The position numbers were made by a program, and so were the translations under genes. A DNA stretch of 64,000 bases from an uncultured Collinsella sp. (GTDB lineage: Bacteria > Actinomycetota > Coriobacteriia > Coriobacteriales > Coriobacteriaceae). Numbering within the stretch: position 1 is the stretch's first letter; each line of letters starts with the position of its first letter. Shown piece by piece: positions 45,335 to 54,923 of this stretch. The stretch is from NCBI GenBank assembly GCA_900546455.1, contig URCS01000001.1:1-64000 (forward strand), given 5' to 3'. The notes below the pieces were generated by a model. The model did not search any database. It was not told where the DNA came from and was given only the letters and a program-made list of their open reading frames with translations.

Positions 45335-46854
45335 TGGTCCCTCCTTCCCTGGTACATCGCCGCCTCGAGCACGTGATCTTGCGACACCCGTTCGCTTTCG
45401 GCAACATCGGCGATCGTGCGCGCGATGCGTACCAGGCGCACGATGCCGCGACCCGTGAGATGTGTGCGCTTCGACAAGCCAAGCACGCATTTCTCGGCGG
45501 CCTCATCAAGCCCAAAGGTCGAAACGACGCCGTCAATGGACCGCGACTCATCTTCCTCGGCCTCGGAGTCCGCATCGTCCATACGGGATTCACGCCAGGC
45601 GCGAAAGGCGCGCCCACGCACGACGTAATCGCGCAGATCGGCCGATGACATACCCTCCGCGCCCTCAATGATCACCTGAGGATCGGGGCGGGTCACATCG
45701 ATCATCATGTCGATACGATCAGCCAAAGGACCGCGCAACTTGCCCCGGTAGCGCTCGACCATCGACGCGGAACAACGACACGGCACTTCGCGATCTCCCA
45801 AAAACCCGCAGGGGCAGGGATTGCTCGCAGCTAGCAGCTGAAAGCGCGACGGGAACGTAAAGGCCCCGTCAACGCGCACGATCCTGACGTAGCCGCGTTC
45901 GATGGGCTGACGCAGCGTCTGAAGCACGCCGGTGGGAAACTCGGCAAGCTCGTCCAAAAAGAGCACGCCGCCATGAGCTAGGCTAATTTCGCCCGGATGC
46001 ACCGGACGACCGCCGCCGATAAGTCCCGCGGTCGAAATGCTGTGGTGCGGGCTGCGGAAGGGCCGATGCCCCGCAAGCAGTCCATCGATGTTCTCGCCCA
46101 AGACCGAATGGATGCACAGCGCCTCTTGCTGATCCTCAACAGAAAGCTCGGGCAAAATGCCCGTCATGCGCCGCGCAAGCATGGTCTTGCCCGAACCGGG
46201 CGAGCCGATCATGAGCAGGCCGAGCTCGCCGGCGGCCGCAAGCGCCATGCCACGTTTGGCGACCTCCTGCCCCAGCACGTCGGCATAATCGAGCTCGGGC
46301 TCAAAAGTCGCCTCGAGCACTTCAGAATCCAGGTAATGCCGTGCGGCATCCCCCATGCCATGGGCAAGCTGAGATAGGTGGTCGATAAACCCGCAGTCAA
46401 CGCCAGCAAGCGGGACATGTTGATCGGACCTACCGGCGATAAAGGAAAGCCCCATATCGCGCGCCAACAGCTGAAACGCCACCTCGCCCTTGACGGGCAC
46501 AACCGTGCCGTCCAGACCAAGCTCGCCTGCGATAAGGCAGCGATCGAGGTCGTCACGGGGAATCTGCCCATCGGCCGCCAGAACCGCGATGGCAATCGGC
46601 AGGTCAAAACCGCTGCCAGTTTTACGGATATCGCCGGGTGCCAGGTTGACGGTAATGCCCGACCGAGGAATCTCGAAGCCGGCCGAGCGCATGGCGCACC
46701 GGATACGCCCGCGCGACTCCATCACCTCCATGCTCGGAATGCCGAGCATCTGGATGCCCGGAACGCCACCGGCAAGCGAGACCTCGACGGTGACGGGAAT
46801 TGCCTCGACGCCGCGGATACAGGCCGCGTGTACGGCAAACGTCTCGAACGCCAT
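45331..46854 (-). CDS. comM: YifB/ComM family Mg chelatase-like AAA+ ATPase
   Basis: ComM is a hexameric helicase that extends recombination during natural transformation. The 507-residue product has an N-terminal Lon-like domain (MAFETFAVHAACIRGVEAI) and Walker A GSPGSGKT, then Walker B VLFLDELAEF. A C-terminal Mg-chelatase domain carries a zinc-like segment NPCPCGFLGD plus CRCS. The ATG at 46854 overlaps the yraN stop (TGATG). The long open frame upstream is rejected as it covers yraN. Confidence 0.93.
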   Translation of the reverse strand: MAFETFAVHAACIRGVEAIPVTVEVSLAGGVPGIQMLGIPSMEVMESRGRIRCAMRSAGFEIPRSGITVNLAPGDIRKTGSGFDLPIAIAVLAADGQIPRDDLDRCLIAGELGLDGTVVPVKGEVAFQLLARDMGLSFIAGRSDQHVPLAGVDCGFIDHLSQLAHGMGDAARHYLDSEVLEATFEPELDYADVLGQEVAKRGMALAAAGELGLLMIGSPGSGKTMLARRMTGILPELSVEDQQEALCIHSVLGENIDGLLAGHRPFRSPHHSISTAGLIGGGRPVHPGEISLAHGGVLFLDELAEFPTGVLQTLRQPIERGYVRIVRVDGAFTFPSRFQLLAASNPCPCGFLGDREVPCRCSASMVERYRGKLRGPLADRIDMMIDVTRPDPQVIIEGAEGMSSADLRDYVVRGRAFRAWRESRMDDADSEAEEDESRSIDGVVSTFGLDEAAEKCVLGLSKRTHLTGRGIVRLVRIARTIADVAESERVSQDHVLEAAMYQGRRDQ

Positions 46855-47339
46855 CACGACACCTGCCAATCGAACGCATTGTACTGGTGCTCGATCTCGG
46901 CGATATGCCCGCCGCGGATGGTGACGCCCACGGCATCGAAGCGAATCGACCTGAGAGGATAGTGCTCCATGAGATAGCAACTTGCGATACGGCGATACCG
47001 GCGCTGCTTTTGGGCGTCCACGGCCTCCTCGGGAAAGACCCGCGTGGCGCAATCCAGGGCGACGCGTCTCGTCTTGACCTCGGCCATCACCACGACATCG
47101 TCGAGCTCATCGAGCAGCACCAGATCGGCTTCGCCCTCAATGCAACGATAGCCCTGCTCCAACAAGGTGTAACCACGCTCGTTAAAGTAATCGATGGTGA
47201 TCAGCTCGCCCAGCATGCCGAGCTCGCGGGGACTGAGCCCCTTGATAAACTCGGGCGTCATCGCCCCGCAGTCGAGCTCGCCGTCTTCCCAGCGTTCCTT
47301 GAGTTGCTGCGTCTTGCTCTTTTTGCTTGCGGCACACAT
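46854..47339 (-). CDS. yraN: YraN/UPF0102 family nuclease-fold protein
   Basis: The YraN family has a PD-(D/E)xK-like nuclease fold, and its cellular role is not settled. The 161-residue protein has an N-terminal charged stretch, then LGMLGELITIDYFNERGYTLLEQ. The catalytic-type motif GEADLVLLDELDDVVVMAEVKTRR follows in pieces. It is the first gene of yraN-comM-dprA. An element at 47411-47430 almost identical to one before comEA lies 72 bases upstream. AAAGGAG precedes the ATG at 47339. Confidence 0.9.
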   Translation of the reverse strand: MCAASKKSKTQQLKERWEDGELDCGAMTPEFIKGLSPRELGMLGELITIDYFNERGYTLLEQGYRCIEGEADLVLLDELDDVVVMAEVKTRRVALDCATRVFPEEAVDAQKQRRYRRIASCYLMEHYPLRSIRFDAVGVTIRGGHIAEIEHQYNAFDWQVS

Positions 47340-47410
47340 GGGGTCTCCTTTCCCGCACACTGCATTGCCCCGATGATGAGGGCACTTTTCATGCGGGTAA
47401 GTACCGGAAG

Positions 47411-47430
47411 CAAACCAAAAGCTGACCAAA
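47411..47430 (-). promoter_or_regulatory. Candidate competence regulatory element upstream of yraN-comM-dprA
   Basis: The minus strand reads TTTGGTCAGCTTTTGGTTTG, identical to the box before comEA at 18849-18868 except for one base. It sits 72 bases before the yraN ATG, against 76 for comEA. It overlaps neither a terminator nor a coding region. Confidence 0.55.
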
Positions 47431-47437
47431 TGCCGAC

Positions 47438-47479
47438 AAAAAACGGGCCGTACGCAACAATAGCGTTGCACACGGCCCG
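47438..47479 (-). terminator. Rho-independent terminator after rnhB
   Basis: CGGGCCGT and GCAAC on one side pair with GTTGC and ACGGCCCG on the other. On the minus strand TTTTTT follows. It lies 50 bases after the rnhB stop and just before the element at 47411-47430. Confidence 0.85.
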
Positions 47480-47528
47480 CTACCAGCAGGTTTATAAAAC
47501 GCCAGGGGTCCCTGTCTCCACAATTGAC

Positions 47529-48317
47529 CTAGAAAAGGCGCTCAGTCTGCAGAAAGTTTCCGCAAAAGCTCACACGATGCAGCGGACAAAGTCCATGTTT
47601 GCGAATCGCCTCGATGTGCTCGGGGCTTGCGTAGCCCTTCGACTCGGCCAAATGATACTCGGGGTACTCGGCATCGTACTCGACCATCATCTCGTCACGC
47701 GTCACCTTAGCCATGATGGACGCCGCGGCGATACAGGCGATTTTGGCATCGCCCTTCACCACGTCGCGCTCGTTGGGAACGGCGCCCAAGGGGTTACCGT
47801 CCATAAGCACGCAATCGGGCTCGAGCCCCGTATCGGCCACGGCGCCCGCGACGGCAGCGCGGATGGCGCGGGCCATGCCCATATCGTCGATATCCGCGGG
47901 CGCGATATGGCAAAAACCAATCGCCGTCGCGACCTCGGCAATCTTCACCGAGAGCAGCTCGCGGCGCGCCGGCGTGAGCTTTTTGGAATCGTTGATGCCC
48001 CAGACGCGCGGCTCCATGGGAAGGCACACGGCGCACACCGTCAAAGGACCGGCCACCGAGCCGCGACCCACCTCGTCCACGCCCACGACCACGCCATCCC
48101 CACCGAGCTCGTGCATCAGCTCGTACATGCCGTTGACGCGCTCGCGCTCGGCAAGTTCCTTGGCATGGCGCTTAAGAGCACGCTCGCAAGCCTTGATCAC
48201 TTGCTGGCGCGGATCCTCACGATAATGCTCCACGAGGGCGGGGATCTCCTCAAACGTGGCGCTCGCCAGCTCGCCGGCAACCTGCGATGCCGAAACCGAG
48301 CTCGTCATGTTGGCCAT
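47529..48317 (-). CDS. rnhB: Ribonuclease HII
   Basis: RNase HII removes ribonucleotides from DNA and RNA primers. The 262-residue product has a helical N-terminal extension of about 80 residues. The core has GVDEVGRGSVAGPL, then SKKLTPARRE, the acidic site LMDGNP and KVTRDEMM. The extension also occurs in Bacillus-type enzymes. The ATG at 48317 has AGGAGG seven bases upstream. rnhB between rplS and yraN is a classical order. Confidence 0.94.
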   Translation of the reverse strand: MANMTSSVSASQVAGELASATFEEIPALVEHYREDPRQQVIKACERALKRHAKELAERERVNGMYELMHELGGDGVVVGVDEVGRGSVAGPLTVCAVCLPMEPRVWGINDSKKLTPARRELLSVKIAEVATAIGFCHIAPADIDDMGMARAIRAAVAGAVADTGLEPDCVLMDGNPLGAVPNERDVVKGDAKIACIAAASIMAKVTRDEMMVEYDAEYPEYHLAESKGYASPEHIEAIRKHGLCPLHRVSFCGNFLQTERLF

Positions 48318-48346
48318 ATCGGGGCCTCCTTGCATGCAAATCAGAT

Positions 48347-48376
48347 AAAAAGAAGGGCCACCCGAAGGTGACCCTT
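48347..48376 (-). terminator. Rho-independent terminator after rplS
   Basis: AAGGGCCACC pairs with GGTGACCCTT around a CGAA tetraloop (TTCG on the transcript). On the minus strand CTTTTT follows. It lies 35 bases after the rplS stop, before rnhB. Confidence 0.88.
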
Positions 48377-48410
48377 TTGTCCAAATGAGTGGACAGACGC
48401 TGCGATCTTC

Positions 48411-48752
48411 TTAGCGCTTCTCGGGGATGCGAGCAGCCTTGCCCACCTTGTCGCGGAGGTAGTACAGCTTGGCGCGACGGACGCGGCCATGACGGACGAC
48501 CTCGAGCTTAGCGATCTTGGGGCTGTGAAGCGGGAAGGTACGCTCAACACCGACACCGAAGGAAATCTTGCGGACGGTGAAGGTCTCACGGGCACCGGCG
48601 CCGGCCATGCGGATGACGTCACCCTGGAAAACCTGGATGCGCTCGCGGTCGCCTTCCTTAATGCGGTAGTGAACCTTGACGTTGTCGGCAACGCGGACCT
48701 GCGGGATGTCCTCGCGGATCTGCTGACGCTCGATTGCGCGGATGTAATCCAT
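48411..48752 (-). CDS. rplS: 50S ribosomal protein L19
   Basis: L19 lies at the subunit interface. The 113-residue product starts [17 protein letters not shown] and carries [13 protein letters not shown], the [11 protein letters not shown] motif and the basic end [11 protein letters not shown]. The ATG at 48752 has AAGGA seven bases upstream; a TTG two codons earlier is also open. It has its own near-consensus promoter and terminator. Confidence 0.96.
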   Translation of the reverse strand: MDYIRAIERQQIREDIPQVRVADNVKVHYRIKEGDRERIQVFQGDVIRMAGAGARETFTVRKISFGVGVERTFPLHSPKIAKLEVVRHGRVRRAKLYYLRDKVGKAARIPEKR

Positions 48753-48821
48753 GTGCAATTCCTTACTCTTCTAGAGGTGCCGTACCACCTTGGCCGGCAC
48801 GTAGTTGAACAAACGTATTCG

Positions 48822-48849
48822 AGTATACACGCCACGACCTTGGCTGCAA
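48822..48849 (-). promoter_or_regulatory. rplS promoter
   Basis: On the minus strand TTGCAG (48844-48849) and TATACT (48822-48827) are separated by 16 bases. The transcript would start about 60 bases before the rplS ATG. Confidence 0.65.
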
Positions 48850-48900
48850 GAACTATTTTGCCCGTGCGCAAAAAGACAAAAACACGCACTCTTTCTGCAC

Positions 48901-51708
48901 TTATGCGCCGTCCGCAGCATCAGTCGTCGGGGTCGTCACGGTCGTTCCGGGCGCGATATAGCCGTATTCGAGCAGCACCGAAAGCGCATGCTGCTTCCAG
49001 GTGGCAAGCTCTTCGTCATTATAGTTGTCATGGGCCCATTCATTCATCGCGTCCTCGGCGTCTTGGGGCACCAGGTCCTGGCTGTCCGCCATCAGGTACA
49101 GGATGCCTAAGATGTCGAAGTCCTGCTTGGTCATCTCTTCCTTGTTTGATGTGCTGATGAGGCCGTGATCGATGCCGTAGCGGCAGATATCGGTCAAAAC
49201 GGTAACGAGGCCCGTAGGAATCGACGAGGTATCCTTCGCGGCAGCGGGCGCGGTGTCGTCAGTTACTGCAGCGGCATCGTCGCTCGACGGAGCAGACTCG
49301 GCCGCGTTCGCATCGGAAGCTGCCTGTTCTCCCTGGGCAGGAGCCGCGCTATCCGTCGTTGCCGAAGAATCCCCCGTGGAGGCGGACGTAACGCTCACCG
49401 GTGTCTCGACCACGGTCGTCATCGGGTCGACCGGTGCGGGTGCGGCGATGACCTCGGCCCAATCGGAATACACGCCGTCAATAAAGGCGCGAACATGGAA
49501 GGTGCCCGGTTGCGAGATGGTCATCGTGCCGTCCGTCGCGACCGAAATGCCCTTGCTCTCGAGCTCTTGGGCCTCCCAGCTGCAGACCCTATCGACCTCC
49601 TTGCCCGTCGTGTCATAGACCGTAGCCGTCAGGCCTTCGATGCCGTTGAGATTTTCCTCGACGCCGACGACGGTCTGTGCCGAGCCCTCGAGTTTGATGC
49701 TACCGTTAAACGGCTCGGGCGCCACGTCGCTTACCTTATATTTGTAGGCCGCGGCGTCGATCTCGTCATTGGTCGAGACATGCCCGTTCACGTCCACATA
49801 GGTGTCCTCGGGAATAAAGTACTTTACGTAGGCGGTGCCGGCCTTTTTACCCACCACGACTTGCTCGTGGGTGACAGGGTCGGTCTGGATCTCGATGACG
49901 TCGGACTTGCACTCCTTGCCCTTTTTATCGACCACGCGCCAGTCGCCCGACGACTTCACAAAGCCGTAGTAGTCAACATCGTCCTCGTCCCTTGCGCGCA
50001 CGCGATAGGAAGAGATGGGGTCTTCCTCTCCCACCGTAAGCCTTCGGGTCTTATCGGTCTGCAGCGACACGAGAATCTTGGAGATGGGCTTAATAGGCTG
50101 CGGCGTGCCCAGCTGCGTATCGACCGTCACCGACTCAAACGACAGATTGGAACCCGTAATGGACATGGGGTAGGTGGCGGCCATGTCATTGAGCACGTTG
50201 CACGTGCGCGGAGCGCCACCGTTGCGCGAAGGCACCTCGCGATCGGCCAGGACCGAATTCCAATCGATGGCTCGCACCATGTGGTTGTTGGTGCGATGCG
50301 ACCAGCTCGTAACGTTTCCGGCGGTGGTATCGTAGCCGTCGTCGCCACGATGGGCAATCGAGCGCAGAAACAGGTTCTGCACGGCGTCGGTCGACTGATC
50401 GCCAAAGGTGGTATAGAACGAGCGCTGGTCATAACCGGCGGTATGGAACTCCTGCACGGCGGCGTTGTCGTCGTAGCACTCGCCGTTCATGTTAAAGATG
50501 ATCACGTCGAACGTCACGCCCACCGGCTGGTCATAGTCCTCGGACAGCGTCGTGGTAGAACTCGTCTGCTTGCTATTGACCTGCGTGTGCGCCGGGATCG
50601 TCATGTTGACGGTAACCGACTGATTGTCCGTCGTGGTGATCGACTGTTCCTCGGTCTTGCTCGCCTCCCACAACTGGGACATCGTGGTTTCGGCCGAAAA
50701 CGAAGTCTCGATCTCCTCGCTCGCTGTTGCGGGCACGCCCAGCGACTCCTTGAGGCTCACCGATGCGCCCCACGAGCCGCCTTTGGAATACGATGCGGAT
50801 TCAGAAGTGCTCGTGCCGACCGTCTCTTCGGTACCGCGGGCGAGCGTGATGCTCTGCGAGGCGTCCTCATAGCCGACGTTAAGTGCCGAGGTAACGAGCT
50901 CCTGCTCAGTCTTAGAATCGACAAAGGAATAGCCCGGCGCGTCCTCGGGCGCACAGTTAAGCTTGTTCACGCTGTTGAGCTGCTGAACTCTAAAGTTATA
51001 GAACGCGATGCCAAAGCCATTGAAATCGTACTGGTAGGTGCCGCCGAGCTTGTCGACACAAGCAATGGTGGCATAGATGACGTCCTGCTCAGTCGTGTCT
51101 TTCGACAGTCCGTCGAGCGGCACGTATTTACGGAAATCGGAGCCCTTCAGCTTATGACCGATGCAGCCGGCGATATCGTCGGTCAAGCGCTCGTAAACCG
51201 CATTGAGGCTTTTTGCAGATGTCAGACCACTCTGCTTCGATTTGTCGGCACCATCGGAATGCTCACCGTTGCCGCCCGAAAGCGCATCATAGAGATAGAT
51301 GTAGTGACCCTTACCAAAGTCCTTCTCAAAGCCCTTGCCGGCGTGGTCCCAGTACAAAAAGTCCCCGGAGTCGTCGCCTCCACCATAGCCAAGGATGTTA
51401 TAGGCTAGCGATGCCCAGTTGGGCAGCACCTTTTTGACGGCGGCCGTATAGAACGAGACATTGTCGTACATCGAGGTACGGCCCTCGAGCTTGCCGTCAT
51501 CGATATCTACAAACGTGCAGTCGCGATCGTTGACCGTAATGGTGAGCGGGTTGACCACGTCACCATAGAGCTCGTCGCGCGAATCATCCTGAAGGGCAAA
51601 ACCGGCTGTCGGTATCCCGCAAAGCGCCGTGACCGCAACGACCGCCCAGCACAGGGCCATCTGTGCTCCCCGACGCGCTCGTTGCAAATACCTGGTGAGG
51701 TTTTTCAT
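48901..51708 (-). CDS. Large secreted protein with an aerolysin-like pore-forming core
   Basis: The 935-residue product has a Sec signal peptide (basic start, hydrophobic 18-38, AGFA cleavage near residue 38). A unique N-terminal domain (40-280) follows. Segment 283-405 has alternating Ser/Thr-rich strands, a Gly-rich turn, and IPAHTQV before TFDVIIF. That pattern is typical of the membrane-insertion region of aerolysin/ETX-MTX2 beta pore-forming toxins. Residues 440-540 contain YPMSITGSNLSFESVTVDTQ. Two Ig-like beta domains lie at about 543-660 and 668-755. An Ala/Ser/Thr/Asp linker leads to a helical end. No LPxTG or membrane anchor is seen. GGGAGG precedes the ATG. Assignment rests on pattern, so toxin function is inference. 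Confidence 0.65.
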   Translation of the reverse strand: MKNLTRYLQRARRGAQMALCWAVVAVTALCGIPTAGFALQDDSRDELYGDVVNPLTITVNDRDCTFVDIDDGKLEGRTSMYDNVSFYTAAVKKVLPNWASLAYNILGYGGGDDSGDFLYWDHAGKGFEKDFGKGHYIYLYDALSGGNGEHSDGADKSKQSGLTSAKSLNAVYERLTDDIAGCIGHKLKGSDFRKYVPLDGLSKDTTEQDVIYATIACVDKLGGTYQYDFNGFGIAFYNFRVQQLNSVNKLNCAPEDAPGYSFVDSKTEQELVTSALNVGYEDASQSITLARGTEETVGTSTSESASYSKGGSWGASVSLKESLGVPATASEEIETSFSAETTMSQLWEASKTEEQSITTTDNQSVTVNMTIPAHTQVNSKQTSSTTTLSEDYDQPVGVTFDVIIFNMNGECYDDNAAVQEFHTAGYDQRSFYTTFGDQSTDAVQNLFLRSIAHRGDDGYDTTAGNVTSWSHRTNNHMVRAIDWNSVLADREVPSRNGGAPRTCNVLNDMAATYPMSITGSNLSFESVTVDTQLGTPQPIKPISKILVSLQTDKTRRLTVGEEDPISSYRVRARDEDDVDYYGFVKSSGDWRVVDKKGKECKSDVIEIQTDPVTHEQVVVGKKAGTAYVKYFIPEDTYVDVNGHVSTNDEIDAAAYKYKVSDVAPEPFNGSIKLEGSAQTVVGVEENLNGIEGLTATVYDTTGKEVDRVCSWEAQELESKGISVATDGTMTISQPGTFHVRAFIDGVYSDWAEVIAAPAPVDPMTTVVETPVSVTSASTGDSSATTDSAAPAQGEQAASDANAAESAPSSDDAAAVTDDTAPAAAKDTSSIPTGLVTVLTDICRYGIDHGLISTSNKEEMTKQDFDILGILYLMADSQDLVPQDAEDAMNEWAHDNYNDEELATWKQHALSVLLEYGYIAPGTTVTTPTTDAADGA

Positions 51709-51748
51709 CGCAGTCCTCCCGTCAGTTGCCAATGTATTGAACCAACGT

Positions 51749-51782
51749 AAAACGCCGCCGCGTCCACAGGGGCGCGACGGCG
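51749..51782 (-). terminator. Rho-independent terminator after ppdK
   Basis: CGCCGTCGCG pairs with CGCGGCGGCG on the minus strand (one T-G pair) around a ten-base loop, followed by TTTT. It lies about 40 bases after the ppdK stop and before the secreted protein gene. Confidence 0.75.
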
Positions 51783-51822
51783 CGAAGGGGGGCGTAAAAG
51801 GCGCAAATGGAACGCGACTCAG

Positions 51823-54573
51823 TTAAGCGGAACGCTTGGCCTCTAGCTTGGCCTGAGCGGCAGCCAGGCGCGCGAGGGGCACGCGATAGGGCGAGCAGGA
51901 CACGTAGTCCACGTCGGCCGCGTTAAACAGGGCCTTGATGGACTTGGGGTCGCCGCCGTGCTCACCGCACACGCCAAAGTGCATGCCGGGGTTGGTGGCA
52001 CGGCCCTTCTCGACTGCCATGCGCACCAGCTCGAGCACCGCCGAGTCGATGGTCTCGAAGGGGTTCTCCTTCAAGATCTTCTTGTGCAGGTACAGCGGGA
52101 TGAACTTGGCCTCGGCATCGTCGCGGGAGAAGCCGAAGGTCGTCTGCGTGAGGTCGTTGGTGCCAAAGCAGAAGAAATCGGCGTGCTGGGCGATCTCGTC
52201 GGCGACCATGCAGGCGCGCGGCAGCTCGAGCATCGTACCCACAGGAATGTTGAGCTCCACGCCCTCCTCGGCGGAAACCTCGGCGATGACGCGCTCGATG
52301 ACCTCACGGGTCTGGACATGCTCGGCCGTGATGGAGACGAGCGGGACCATAATCTCAGGACGCGGGTCGACGCCCTCCTTGATGAGGCGGGCGGCAGCCG
52401 TTGCCACGGCACGGACCTGCATAAGCGGCAGGTCACCGAAGACGACGGACAGACGCACACCGCGCAGGCCGAGCATGGGGTTGGACTCGACCATGCCGTC
52501 GATGCGACGCAGGCGGGCACGCAGGGCGGCGAGCTCCTCCTCGGGAGCGCCAGCGGCCTCCTTCTTGGTGATGGCGACCTCGAGCTCGCGAGGATTATCT
52601 AGGAACTCATGAAGCGGCGGATCGATCAGGCGAACGACCACGTCGCGGCCGGTCATGGTCTTAAACATGGCCAGGAAGTCCTCGGTCTGGACCTTGAGCA
52701 GATCGGCCAAGGCCTGCTGCTTCACGGCCTCGTCATCGGACAGGATGAAGCTCTGGATGATGTTCTTGCGATCGCCCAGGAACATATGCTCGGTGCGGCA
52801 CAGGCCGATGGCCTCGGCGCCAAACTCGAGCGCGAGCTCGGCGTCCTCGGGGTTGTCGGCGTTGACGCGCACGTGGTTGGCGTGGCCGCAGGTCTCATCC
52901 AGACGAATCTCATCGGCCCAGGACAGGATAGTGTCCAGGTCACCAGTAAGCTCGGCGGAGACCAAGTCAACGGCGCCGTCGACAACGATGCCCTGGGTAC
53001 CGTCGATGGAGATGATGTCGCCCTCGTGCAGTACGCGATCGCTACCCTCGATACGCACGACCTTCTCGGCCGCGTCGATATGGAAGCGCTCGACACCGCA
53101 GACGCAGGGCGTACCCATGCCGCGGGCGATAACGGCGGCATGGCTCGTCTTGCCACCGTGGCTCGTCAGGATGCCCTCGGCGGCAACCATGCCCTTCAGG
53201 TCGTCAGGGTTGGTCTCCCAACGGACCAGGATGACCTTGTGGCCCTCGGCGGAACGCGCGACGGCGTCGTCGCTCGAGAACACGACCTCGCCCACGGCGG
53301 CACCGGGGCTGGCGTTAAGACCGGTCGCGAGCGCCTCGTACTTCTTGGAGGAGTCGAACTGCGGGTGCAGGAGCTGATCGAGCTGCGCAGGATCGATGCG
53401 GCCCACGGCCTCCTCGCGGGTGATGAGGCCCTCCTCGACCATCTCGATGGCGATGCGCAGGGCGGCGGTGGCGGTTCGCTTGCCCACGCGGGTCTGGAGC
53501 ATCCAGAGCTTGCCCTGCTCGATGGTGAACTCGATGTCGCACATGTCGCGATAGTGATCCTCGAGCGTCAGGAACACGCGCTCGAGCTCCTCGCCTGCGG
53601 ACTCAAGCCCCGGAGTGGTCTTGAGATCGGCGATGGGCTCGGTGTTGCGAATGCCGGCGACGACGTCCTCGCCCTGGGCGTTGACCAGAAAGTCGCCGTA
53701 GAACTCCTTGGTGCCGTCGGCCGGGTTGCGGGTGAAGGCGACGCCGGTCGCAGAGGTCTCGCCCTTGTTGCCAAAAGCCATGGCCTGGACGTTGACGGCG
53801 GTGCCGAGCTCGTCGGAGATGCCGTGCTGCTTGCGGTAAATGCAGGCGCGCTCGTTCATCCAGCTGCCAAAGACGGCCTGGATGGCAAGGCGAAGCTGGA
53901 GCTCCGGATCGTGCGGAAAGACGGGCTTACCATCGGCGACCTCGAGCTCGGGGTACAGGGCGGCCTCGACGTTGGCGGAGAAGATGCCCTTGAAGGTCTC
54001 GACGAGCTCCTGCAGGTCCTCGGCCGAAAGCTCGGAATCGACGCGGACGCCGGCAACCAGGCGGGCCTGGGTCAGGGCGTTCTCGAACAGGTCGGCGTCG
54101 ACGCCCATGACGACGTTGGAGAACATCTGGATAAAGCGGCGATAGCTGTCCCAAGCAAAGCGCGGGTTCTGCGTCTGGGCGATGAGGCCCAGGACGGAAT
54201 CGTCGTTGAGGCCCAGATTGAGGACCGTGTCCATCATGCCGGGCATGGAGAACGGAGCGCCAGAGCGCACCGAGACGAGCAGCGGATCGTTGGCATCTCC
54301 GAGCTTCTTGCCGCAGCGGGCTTCGAGGTCGGCCTCGGCGGCAACGATCTCGTCAAGCGCGCCGGCAGGCCAAACATTGCCGGCACCGGAGTACTCAACG
54401 CAGGTCTGGCAGGTAATGGTAAAGCCACCGGGGACCGGCAGGCCGATACGGCTCATCTCGGCAAGGTTAGCGCCCTTGCCGCCAAGCACAAAGTTCATAG
54501 ACTTGTCGCCCTCGGTGACACAAGTGCCCTGGGCGTCGGTTCCAAAACGGTAAACCCTCTTGCAATCGCTCAC
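51823..54573 (-). CDS. ppdK: Pyruvate, phosphate dikinase
   Basis: PpdK interconverts pyruvate, ATP and phosphate with PEP, AMP and pyrophosphate; in anaerobes it often runs in glycolysis. The 916-residue product has an ATP-grasp domain starting GGKGANLAEMSRIGLPVPGGF. The central swivelling domain has catalytic His in GGKTSHAAVIARG. A C-terminal TIM barrel with LCRTEHMF and the catalytic Cys in FGVCGEHGGDP follows. A GTG at 54573 follows AGGGGAAG. No PPDK regulatory protein gene is adjacent. A perfect 18-bp palindrome lies 220 bases upstream. Confidence 0.96.
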   Translation of the reverse strand: MSDCKRVYRFGTDAQGTCVTEGDKSMNFVLGGKGANLAEMSRIGLPVPGGFTITCQTCVEYSGAGNVWPAGALDEIVAAEADLEARCGKKLGDANDPLLVSVRSGAPFSMPGMMDTVLNLGLNDDSVLGLIAQTQNPRFAWDSYRRFIQMFSNVVMGVDADLFENALTQARLVAGVRVDSELSAEDLQELVETFKGIFSANVEAALYPELEVADGKPVFPHDPELQLRLAIQAVFGSWMNERACIYRKQHGISDELGTAVNVQAMAFGNKGETSATGVAFTRNPADGTKEFYGDFLVNAQGEDVVAGIRNTEPIADLKTTPGLESAGEELERVFLTLEDHYRDMCDIEFTIEQGKLWMLQTRVGKRTATAALRIAIEMVEEGLITREEAVGRIDPAQLDQLLHPQFDSSKKYEALATGLNASPGAAVGEVVFSSDDAVARSAEGHKVILVRWETNPDDLKGMVAAEGILTSHGGKTSHAAVIARGMGTPCVCGVERFHIDAAEKVVRIEGSDRVLHEGDIISIDGTQGIVVDGAVDLVSAELTGDLDTILSWADEIRLDETCGHANHVRVNADNPEDAELALEFGAEAIGLCRTEHMFLGDRKNIIQSFILSDDEAVKQQALADLLKVQTEDFLAMFKTMTGRDVVVRLIDPPLHEFLDNPRELEVAITKKEAAGAPEEELAALRARLRRIDGMVESNPMLGLRGVRLSVVFGDLPLMQVRAVATAAARLIKEGVDPRPEIMVPLVSITAEHVQTREVIERVIAEVSAEEGVELNIPVGTMLELPRACMVADEIAQHADFFCFGTNDLTQTTFGFSRDDAEAKFIPLYLHKKILKENPFETIDSAVLELVRMAVEKGRATNPGMHFGVCGEHGGDPKSIKALFNAADVDYVSCSPYRVPLARLAAAQAKLEAKRSA

Positions 54574-54792
54574 GATACTTCCCCTTCTATGTGTTCGCAC
54601 ACACGACCGTGGTAACGAATCGACCCGCCGGATGCGGACCGTGAGGGAACTATACGGCGGGTTTTGGGCGGGCTTGAGCAGAGGCTGCGCGGTTTGGTAA
54701 ACGTGCTAAAGCTGGCGGTAAACGGTAGGTAAAGGTGGTTACCTTATGAAGATACCAGTACAACGTAGTCGCAGGTCAAAAGCGGTATAAAC

Positions 54793-54810
54793 TGCTAAAA
54801 CGCTTTAGCA
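54793..54810. promoter_or_regulatory. Palindromic candidate operator upstream of ppdK
   Basis: TGCTAAA-ACGC-TTTAGCA is a perfect 7+4+7 palindrome. It shares CTAAAACGCTT with the palindrome before adhE. On the minus strand it lies between a TTTTGC and a TTATAC that are 17 bases apart, which would suit a repressor. LacI/CcpA-family proteins bind similar CG-centred sites; the regulator is not in this window. Confidence 0.5.
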
Positions 54811-54923
54811 AAAAGCTGTAATTATTGGAATGGAATCTCTTAAACTACGCAATAGCCAAGAAAGACAAAATCTATCAGAAGTATTTGTCCCAGGGATTTT
54901 GGTCAGAGTAGCTAATTTGGGAC

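Noticed and set aside
49165..51408. 747-codon plus-strand frame opposite the aerolysin-like gene
   Set aside because: The minus-strand product has a signal peptide and domain structure; the plus-strand translation is Arg/Gly/Val-rich noise.
52609..54615. 668-codon plus-strand frame opposite ppdK
   Set aside because: Shadow of ppdK.
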